A DNA stretch of 64,000 bases from Cornus controversa (lineage: Eukaryota > Streptophyta > Magnoliopsida > Cornales > Cornaceae). Location: contig CM048845.1 in assembly GCA_026545225.1 (NCBI GenBank), positions 2,870,501 to 2,934,500 of the forward strand, read 5' to 3'. The translations under genes and the position numbers were made by a program. Shown here piece after piece: positions 24,759-34,700 of the stretch; the stretch's first letter is position 1; each line of letters starts with the position of its first letter. The notes beneath the pieces are model-generated. The model was not told the DNA's origin and ran no database searches. It saw only the letters and a list, made by a program, of their open reading frames with translations.

Positions 24759-26489
24759 TGTGAATAACTATATCCCCTATATCCCTATAAAGTCCAAGTC
24801 ACACTTGGACTTATACACTCAACTAGCTTTTCCCGTATCAGCCTATTGTTCGCAACTGTCAGCCTTTACAGAGTCTAGAATTTAGCAAATACATTTTCAA
24901 TAATATAGCATACCCATGTAAGAGCCCATCTTCAATGTAAATTAATCAATTATATACACACACACACACACACATAGAGTCCACGCATATCAAAAGTCAA
25001 TGACGAAGCTTCAAAAGTCCAAAACATCCATGATTCTACTCCTATCAGCCTTCAGAGTTATCATTTTTATGGACTTTTGATAGAGTCCAATTTCACTAAT
25101 ATCTCTTTGTTAATATGTTTCTCTTTCCATGAATTTGTTAATTTCTTATCAATAACATCACCAAAGTGGCAGCCACGTGTCACTCCACTTTTTGGTGTCA
25201 ACAATTGCCCCCTAATTTTAAATGTCTTTTGGCTAATCAAGCTATGATACTGGAAGGAACCTTTTATAACCATAGTTGATGGAACTATGACCTGAAAAGA
25301 AATGACAAACAAAAGCACTCTCAAACAATGTGCACTTCATTTATTCTGGATCACCATTGAGGTGGTCTTTATTTCAAGTCAGCCCTACTACACTGGCTGA
25401 ACATGACCTTTCATTCTTCCCTTTAAAGATGGCTAATAACGATTCTTGCACAGCCTGATAAAAGTTGGCAGATGCCCATCGGCCAACCATATACCCAAAT
25501 TTATCATAGCATAGTTATGATTGGCTAGGATCAAATTATTATGCAATGTCATATGGGCCGATCGGATGAATGGCATTGTTCCAATAGACTTGAATTTCTT
25601 TATCGGTTGGTCAATGAAGTTCAATCCTCAACCGATATATGTCTTTGGGCAATTTTTTCAAGTCAGCATCAGCCAAGCTCTTTTTCACACTAGCCGATGC
25701 TGGTATTCCAAACTTACGATTTTTAATAGGAAATTTGGAATCGGCCACAGAAAACTTTACATTGACTGGCCAATTTATTTTCTTCCATGAGTCTGACTTT
25801 ACCTTTATCCAATTTTGTTGCCCCCTAGGTCTGGAGGTTTACGTGGAGGACAAAGTTCTTCACTTTTGTAAGCAAATACATGGATGATCGACCATGCTTT
25901 CTCCATCAAAACCCTTACTTGGGTCTTCTTCTAGAATTGGAAGAAAGTAACTTTCTTGATTAATTAAATCAGTCAACTGGCCTCTGTCGTAGGCTAGCTG
26001 ATTAATTCTTCTTTCATTTACCACTGGCAGCTGATTAGCCGTTGGTGGCTGATTATTTTTCTTTTCCTTTTTTCTCTTATCTTAACCCTGTTTGTCTTCC
26101 ATCTTCTCATTTGTCCCCTTCTTTTCTTGAACTTAGATCGAAGAAGACGAGATAAGAGAAATCTTTCAACCAATGATTGTTCTGACTAATAATTAGATAT
26201 CACTCTCGGCCTAGCATTCTGATATTCGAGCCGATTTGTTTTCATCTGTGTGCTCGGCCTCATCTCCATCCCATTTTGTTGTCTTTCTTCCAATGACCAT
26301 TGTGGTTGACTCTATCCCCTACATCCCTATAAAGTCCAAGTCACACTTGGACTTATGCACTTAGCTAGCTTTTCCCGTATCAGCCTATTGTTCGCAGCTT
26401 TCAGCATTCACAGAGTCCAAAATTTAGCAGATACATTCCCAATAATATAGCATACCCTTGTAAGAGCCCAACTTCAATGTAAACTGATC

Positions 26490-26543
<54 letters not shown>

Positions 26544-26697
26544 TCCACGCATATCAAAAGTCAATGATGAAGTTTCAAGAGTCCAAAACATTCATGATTC
26601 TACTCCTATCAACCTTCAGAGTCATCATTTTTATAGAACACCAAAGTGTCAACACCAAAGTGGCAGTCACGTGTCACGCCACTTTTGGGTGTCAATA
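24759..26697 (-). mobile_element. Non-autonomous LTR retrotransposon
   Basis: Two direct repeats, about 24759-25202 and 26300-26697, share long text (CCCTATAAAGTCCAAGTCAC, CTTTTCCCGTATCAGCC, ACGCATATCAAAAGTCAATG). Next to the left copy the minus strand reads a polypurine tract (AAAATTAGGGGGCAAT) followed by TGTTGACACC, so the left copy is the 3' LTR of a minus-oriented element. The 1.1 kb interior (25203-26299) has no Gag or Pol motif that I can recognise. It is best described as a small non-autonomous element, possibly Tat-derived. Outer limits are approximate. Confidence 0.55.
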
Positions 26698-26719
26698 GTT
26701 TTTTTACCATTACCTATAC

Positions 26720-26832
26720 TTTTTATTTTTTTTTTCTAGCAAATATGAGGGAAGGGGGACTCGAACATGGGCATACCTCTATTCAGAGAGCTTAGGCGCT
26801 CTACCAACTTGACCAATGAATGACGCCCACCT
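26720..26832 (-). mobile_element. tRNA-derived SINE
   Basis: On the minus strand an A box TGGTCAAGTTGGTAGAGCGC (plus 26795-26815) and a B box GTTCGAGTCCC (plus 26756-26766) occur with tRNA-like spacing. An A-rich tail (plus T-run 26730-26745) follows. The body cannot fold as a complete tRNA and has no acceptor stem, so a SINE is favoured over a tRNA gene. Confidence 0.6.
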
Positions 26833-26867
26833 ATATTTTATATATAAATTGTTTGAATTTTTGAAAA

Positions 26868-26898
<31 letters not shown>

Positions 26899-27657
26899 TC
26901 ATATATACATACTATTTTTTTTTATTCTTCCATTAAAATAATAATCATAAATCTTTCTAAAATTGGAACCAAAATACTCAAATTGAAAGAAGAAAAACTA
27001 AATTTTTAATAATTTTTTTTTCCAATTATCTTTTAACATTTGACTTATTATTTTCTCTTCTCTATGTGTGTTTTTCTTTTCATTTAATTTTTCATCTCTA
27101 TTTATTTAAGTTGCATTTTTCTAACATTTTAAATTATATTTTCTTCCATATATATACTAAGACTTATATTATAAAGAAAAATATATTACACAATTAATTT
27201 ATAAAATTTTCAAATTCAAATTACGTGATACTAGTTGGGCTCTCCAGCAAATAAAAATTTCTGGCTCCCTCCCGAGTCAAAAGTGAGTTCACAAGTGCAA
27301 CATCATATGCATGTCAAGCTCACATCTTAGCTATGACTAACCTGTTCACGATCACGCGATAATGGCGATTTTATAATTAAAGATCGATCATGACTTGATA
27401 ATCACCCAATCGATCTATGCCATGAACAAATATATGGAAAGTAAGAGTTAGATTGTATATGAGGACTCAAGTTACATTGTAGAGTTCGGGTTTGAGTGAT
27501 GGAATGAATTAATTAATATTTATGAGCTAATTTATTAAACTAATCAATTTTCAACTGTTAATCTAGATTTTTTATTAAATATGTGTTTTCTTTTACTTTA
27601 CTTTTTCTGTTCCTTTTTTTCTTCTTTTAATAAAATAAATAAAATTTAAAAAACTTC
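26833..27657. other. No recognised feature
   Basis: Very AT-rich sequence with A/T homopolymers and a (TA)n run at about 26877-26899. No ORF or known repeat that I can support. Confidence 0.5.
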
Positions 27658-27900
27658 GAGAAATTATACATTGCAACGGTGGTGCCACATCGCATAACTA
27701 TCTTGATATCACCATCCATGCAAGTCTATGTGTTGAAAAAATATGACTGACATATTCATACAGTTAAACATGATTTATATTTATTGAGTTGTGATTCAAG
27801 TTAACTATGTTCCTCTAACACATTGCTTGCATGTATTTGAATTATAATATTACTACATTAGTTATGTGACGTGTGTTACCGTTGCGACATATAATTTTTC
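27658..27900. mobile_element. MITE with about 23-bp terminal inverted repeats
   Basis: The left end GAGAAATTATACATTGCAAC (then GGT) pairs with the inverted right end GAAAAATTATATGTCGCAAC (then GGT). The interior is AT-rich and noncoding. No clear target duplication, so the superfamily is open. Confidence 0.5.
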
Positions 27901-29096
27901 AGTTGACTGATGGCTGTGATACAACTCCCACTCACACGGTTGGTGGATTACTTTTTTTCACTAACTTGGAAAGATTTTCATTTTATTAATTAATGTACTA
28001 TATATAAGTACAATTAATTAATTAATATACTACATATACGTACAAGCCTAATAAATTACTAGTACTTCTCACCTACTCAAATAGCTATCTCATAAAATTC
28101 CACAATTTTTATATATTCCTATATAATATAGCAAAAGTCATGCAGGCATACTTAATCGTTTGGACGAATGTAAAAATTTTCACCTCAGCCGGGCTTAATT
28201 CATCTTCTACACCATTTTCCTTGATTAATTAATAGAGTAATAACATTACAAACATAAACCAAACCCAAGCTAAGCTTAAAAATGAACCAATGCACCGGAA
28301 CCATGTGATTTTCACTAATAAGAAGTTATGCAATTAAATGTGTCAAATTCATTCAATTTTTTGGTTCCATAACTTGCATGATTTCTTCAATCTGATTGGT
28401 CGGGATTAGAGATGAAGATTTCATTTCAGGTGACACAATGTACTTGATAAAAATAAAAATAAAAATCAACTAACATAACAAATATAAATGGTTCAAATCA
28501 AAAGACAAACAAGAAAAAAAACCAATGCAAAACAATATGCTAACAAGGAGTAGTATAAGAAAGATAAATACTTGATAAATATAAGAACTAAAATATTGAT
28601 CGGTAATATTTTTCTTCTTCCTAGTTGATGTGAATGGTAATATTTCCATTGACTATAATTACAATTGTCCTCAATGGGTCTTTGTATTTTGAAAGCAATG
28701 CATGATAACCTCATAATCTATGTCACATTGCACAGATGCCCTCTGTTTTTCATTGATTTAATTAGCCTCAATCGATTTAGCGATACATGATAGCCTCAAT
28801 AAAAATAATAATGGAACCATAAATCTATTTAAGGGAAGCATGTTGAACATGTTAAAGTAATTTTTTTTAATTAACATGACAATTAAAAGTGTACCAAGAC
28901 AGTAATCTTTTGGAAGTGTGGTGACAGTGCATTAATCAATATTTCGTCATTATTCATAAAAAATTACAATTAATAAAGAAAATTTCAGAAATATAAAATA
29001 CACACGTTGAGTTCATAAAATTATAGTAATAAATTTAAATAAGAAAAAGAAAAAAAAAAGAATAAGAAGAGAAAAAGACATTGCAGTACATACATC
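27901..29096. other. No recognised feature
   Basis: AT-rich intergenic sequence. The minus ORF 28714-28493 is low-complexity and without family resemblance. Nothing else supportable. Confidence 0.45.
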
Positions 29097-29651
29097 TAGG
29101 GCTGCACACGGTTTGGTTCCCTACGGTTCCTGGAGGAACCGGAACCGGAACCGTCCCAACGGTTCCCTATTTTTTGAACCGAAACCGGAACCGTTGGGAG
29201 GTGGAATCGAACCGAACCAAACCGTAGCCAACGGTTCGATTCGGTTCCGAACAGCGGTTCTCTGGGTTTTTTTTTTTTTTCAATTTTACAATCTAATATA
29301 TTGAATCATTATATAATATAATACAATATTATTGATAATAAATGTAGTTTAACCATATATGTTTGGTGTTTGTATAATATTATCATAATATTATAATAGT
29401 AAATTAGTAATAAGACTAATAACTAATATAATTATATAACTAATTTAACGGTTCCGGATTGGTTCCGGTTCCTTGGAACCGTCACCTACGGTTCGGTTCG
29501 GTTCGGTTCGGTTCAGTTCTGCTGGGCCTGGAACTGGAACCGGAACCGTGTTCAACAGTTCCTTAAAAAATGGAATCGGAACCGTACCGACGGTTCGGTT
29601 CAGGTACGGTTCCATACGATTCCGGTTCCTACGGTTCTTTATGCAACCCTA
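29097..29651. mobile_element. hAT-type MITE with exact 8-bp target duplication
   Basis: The 555-bp unit has ends TAGGGCTGCA and TGCAACCCTA, inverted repeats matching at 9 of 10 positions. It is flanked on both sides by the identical 8-mer CATACATC (29089-29096 and 29652-29659), the hAT target length. About 170-200 bp inside each end are dense GGTTCC/GGTTCG motifs in both orientations, as expected for subterminal transposase-binding sites. The ORFs in it are GGTTC-repeat artefacts. The AT-rich core has no transposase. Confidence 0.85.
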
Positions 29652-29659
29652 CATACATC

Positions 29660-30426
29660 ATACAAAAGTGCAAAAGAAGAATTTTAAGAAGTGAAAAAAA
29701 AAAAAAACAACTTTGATGAGAAAAAATTATGATTTAATTGAAGAAAGGGAATGTAATTTATTTTTTCTAGAAAAATCAAAAGAATTTAGAAAGTAAAAGA
29801 GAGAAGAAATAAAAATTAAGAGATATCGTTAGCAATTGAAGAAGAAAAGCTATATATAAATTCGCCGCCGCGCAGGCACGGGGGAAGGGGTTTTGAGCTT
29901 ACATTAGGATCACATCTTCTACATTACCTAATCATCATCATCATTCTTGCATTCGTCTCACATGCACGGTGGGAATTATCTAATAATTTCTCAAATTTTT
30001 GAGGGCGAACATGATTAATTTATTTGTAGCCGTACTGATACACTACCATTATTAATTTGATACTAATTTTATGATTTATTTTCATTTTAAAATGATTATA
30101 GGAACTGTATGGGCACCCCAGTTGGTAAAGGTTAAGGTTGCAAAGGGACAGCCAAATAACTACTCTGCATGCAAATCCAGCTTTATGCGGGCAAGGATGA
30201 GCATAAGATTGACTTTAAAATTCAGTGTAAACGTACAAAAAGTGATTTTAGGTTGGCCGTTACGAAGAAAATTCATGCAACAGATGCTCAGTTCCTGTCC
30301 AAAACCAGTTAATACTCTCTCTCTCTCTCCATTTGTTCTTGTAAATGTTACGTCATGCAAGAGAAAGGAAAAAGTTTGATAATTAATGGCATAGACTTGA
30401 CCAAGCCAAACAAACCCTTCTTTATC

Positions 30427-30476
<50 letters not shown>

Positions 30477-30585
30477 CACACACACACACATAACCTTTTC
30501 TCATTATATTTACTGACTTCATTCATTCTCTCACCAGTCTGCTCTCAAACTCTCTTAATCTTTTCTCCATCTTCTGGTCACAGCC
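29660..30585 (+). promoter_or_regulatory. Upstream region and 5' leader of the SWEET gene
   Basis: The last 160 bp before the start codon hold a (CT)n tract (30431-30461), a (TA)n run and an (AC)n run (30475-30490), then a pyrimidine-rich leader (CTCTCACCAGTCTGCTCTC) up to ATG at 30586. CT-rich tracts just upstream of starts are common in plant leaders. I cannot assign one TATA box with confidence because of the TA repeat. A further CT tract lies at 30317-30328. Confidence 0.4.
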
Positions 30586-31556
30586 ATGATTTCTAGAGAT
30601 ACTGCTCGAACAGTAGTTGGTATAGTAGGTACGTACGTACGTAGATTATATTGATTGAATTTTACACCAAAAAGAACAAACACGTTTTAGCTTATCTAAC
30701 CTTAATTAATTAGTGCAACACTTTAATTTTTTGTATATATATTTCTATATATACACAGAAAAATTTCTCTATCCTTAAAATGACAATTTTATTTTTTTTA
30801 AAAAAAATTGATGTGTGCGGTAGAGAAAGAACTGCATATATATTATGTTTGGGTTTTGAACATTTTTTTTTTCCTAATTCTGTTATATTGTGAAGCTGAA
30901 GTGAATTTGTTTTGTTGATTTTCAGGAAACTTCATTGCACTCACCTTGTTCTTGTCACCGGTGTAAGCTTGCATTCCTATTCTTTGCAATAATACATATA
31001 TTTATATATGCGCGCATGATTTTGAGAAAATTAAATACAAGCGCCAAATCTTTAGGGTAATTTTGAATTCAATTTTTTAATAAGGGTGCAACTATATATA
31101 TATATATGCCATCCAACACATGAGATTATATATATATATATATATAATATTCTCTTGATGTGCATGCATGCAGGCCAACTTTTATTGGAATATGGAAGAA
31201 AGGATCAGTGGAACAGTACTCACCAGTCCCATACCTTGCAACCTTCATAAACTGTGGGCTTTGGGGGTTGTATGGACTACCCATGGTGACCCCTCATAGC
31301 CTTCTTATCATAACCATTAATGGCTCAGGATTTGTTATCGAGCTAGTCTACCTGGTTCTCTATGTCTATCACTCTTCTGATCGTAAGAAGAGGATTAGAG
31401 TGCTACTAATAATGCTTGCTCAGGCCATGTTCGTCCTCGTTTTTGGCCTTGTGGTTATCACTCTAGTCCATCCCATCAAGCTTCGCTCTACCATTATAGG
31501 AAGCGTTTGCGTGTTTGCTAATGCTTTGATGTATGCTTCACCATTATCAGTCATGG

Positions 31557-31598
<42 letters not shown>

Positions 31599-31659
31599 AT
31601 TCCAAAAGCAAGTCCATGCACCTTAACAACCAATAATCACAAAATATAATGAATCTTAA

Positions 31660-31721
<62 letters not shown>

Positions 31722-34700
31722 CATAATTCGTGTACCCTCTTATACAAATTTTCCTTCTCGAGAAAATTGGCGAATTAAGTTTACTTGTATTGTCAGAATA
31801 TTTTCTAGACGTTGAAATTAATTGGTTGGTTTGATTAACGTACAGAAAATGTGTGATGCAGAAGCTGGTGATTATGACAAAAAGTGTGGAGTATATGCCA
31901 CTTTTTCTTTCTGTGGCTTCTTTCGTCACTAGCATTTGCTGGAGTTGTTATGCCCTCATCCGTTTTGATCCCTTCATCGCTGTAAGTCACTCTCTCTTTT
32001 TCTCTGTGGATTAGGTATTGGCTTCCACGGGTGCAATCAAAATATCGTATCCTACCAATACAAACTCTTTGTTTTCTAACCGGAAATAAAAAGTTTTAAT
32101 TGAATTGGAATAGTAAAATTCAATCGGTATATTTACAAATTGTAAACTTACTCCTAAAAAATAAAATTTACACGATAGTTTCTAATTTTCCCAGTCGATA
32201 ATTCAGAACTAAAATATTAACTCGAGGCTTTTATACAACTCTAGTCCTCCACTAAACACACACATAATATATTACTCTCTCTCCACATACATATAATATA
32301 TTGCTCACAAAACTCTTATTTTGCTTCCTGACAACACATCATGCACATTCACACACAAAATTTTATTTATTGTGCAATTAAGCACTCTTGAAATCAGCCA
32401 GTTTTCACACTAACATATTAATACAGATACGACATAAATTATATGCCACTAATCAGATTTTCATAGAACACTAATTTTCTATGTCCAAATGAAAGAAGTC
32501 TATTTGAGACTAACACAGTACTAATCTTGATATCTACGCTGAAAGATTATTGAAAAAAATTAATGCATAGGGCAACAGATATAATAGTGATTTGGACAAG
32601 AAGATAAATAGGAATATAATAAATAAAATTATATATCAACTTAGCTGAGGCGTGTGAAAACCCTGCCCTTAACAGTAAATCCGCCCATCTGAGATGATGT
32701 TTCGACTCTCTAGGATACAACAGTTCAATCCTCTACAAACGTAGACTCGTAGTGCAGAGGTCATCTGGAGATAATAGAATTGTAGAATACTAACACTAGA
32801 AGCCAAAACTTGAACCACATTACCAATTAGGCATATAGTATTTGGCAAATTTTGAACGAATTGAACCAAACTGAGTGAAAAGAATTTAGTAATGAGGTAG
32901 TCTAAAAAGTGAAATTCTGGAGGTATTATATGTTTCAAGGTCGCATAACTCAGCTATATTTATAGCCAAAACATACAATGGCTCTACGCACAAGATTAGG
33001 AACTGAATGCACAATCAACCTTACATGATATTTAGACTCAACATGCAGATATCACGTCTAAACATGCATGATATCTGCACTCAACCTACACGATATCTGA
33101 ACATGCCTGATATTTTGGGACGTGTGCAATTGACTTGGTATTTCTGAGTAAAAACAAAATATTCCTAATATAGTTATATATTTTGAAATATCCCATTTAT
33201 ACAACAATCCCTCAAATATTTCAAAATACAAAAGTAATCGAATGTAACCAAAGAACCTTGAGAACCCAATGCATTGGAACTGGTGTCTTTTGGACTATGA
33301 ACCAGTCCTAAGGGAAGTAAGTTGTGATTTACAGAAAACTTGGTGAAATTATGTTTCTATGAACCAAGATTTCTTATTGTAAATCGGACAACTAATTACC
33401 CACATTGTTAACTCTATACTAAACCTGTTCATAACAGGTTGGCGTGAATAGGCCTTGCGTCCTACCTAGATTTTTATGAGCGCTCTAAAGAGTCTGCCTA
33501 GACTCTCATAGGAGGCGGCCCCGCCTCCACACTCATATAGGTGAATCCATCAAGTGTGTACGGCAACTAAACACACCACCCATAAGGGAAATGAAATTCA
33601 TTAAGAATATAGATTCAACCTTTTACGTTATAGTTTTGCACTATCTACACCATAGGGAGGGATTCTCAAAAGATAAAGATGATAGTCCACTTTGTCTAAT
33701 CAACCAGTAACTTATTTTTACCTATATGAACTTACTTCTTGAGATCTCCATTCACATAGGTTGGGTTACCATCATTATTGACTATTGTTATAGGCATAAT
33801 TCTCATCCCCCTCGATGTATTCATCACTAGATTTTTGCCTAGTAGTTTTGTTAGAAAATAGGCAAATTCAACTCTGACCTCACAAATTCTAAGGATTTCT
33901 TCCCAGTAACAAGCATATGCTTCACAGTATTATGTCTTAGGCATATATGCCTATTTTTCCATTATAAATTTTATTCTTTGCTCTGGCTATCGCAACTTGG
34001 CAATCACAATGCATAGACACGGACAAAGCCGGTCTCGTTCATATATAGATATTTATTAAGAGGTTTCTAAGCCACTCAACCTCAGATCCAGCCTTCTTTA
34101 AGGCTATAAACTCGGATTCCATAGTGGACTGAGCTATTCAAGTCTGTTTGGAAGATTTCCATAAGCAATAATGAATACGTATCCACATGTGGATTTCATC
34201 TCATTTGAATCAGATATCCAGTTAGCATCGTTATACTCCTCTAGTACAACAGAAAATCCACTATACATCAACCCATAGTCATGAGTACCTCTCAAGTATC
34301 TGAGTACTCAGGTTAAAGTTGTCCAGTGTTCCTTGTTAGGATTCTGAGTGTACTTACTCAATCTACCAACTGCATATGTAATGTCAGGTCTAGAGTAGTT
34401 CATCAAATACATCAAACTATGTACCAATAATTTGAGCATACTCAGATTGTGATAAACTTTACTCTCTATTTTTCTTTAATTGATAGTTATCATCATAAGG
34501 AATAGAAACAGGTTTACTCTCAAAGTAACTAAATTTTCTTAATATCTTATAACTAAGTGCTCTTGAGAGAGCATGATACCATCACATGTTCTAGTTAATT
34601 TTATTCCTAAAATCACTTCTGCTTCTCCCATATCTTTTATATCAAATTAGAGGCCAAAAATATTTTAGTCTCATTGACTATCTCAAGATTTGTTCTCATA

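Noticed and set aside
26754-26815. tRNA gene on the minus strand
   Set aside because: A and B boxes are present, but there is no acceptor stem or anticodon arm, and an A-rich tail follows; a SINE fits better.
29113-29694. ORFs rich in NRNRPNGS / GTGTVFN as small proteins
   Set aside because: They translate the GGTTCC/GGTTCG arrays of a hAT MITE with defined ends and target duplication.
31160-31636. 158-aa ORF as an intronless SWEET-like gene
   Set aside because: It is SWEET exon 3 read through the GT donor at 31556 into a TA repeat.
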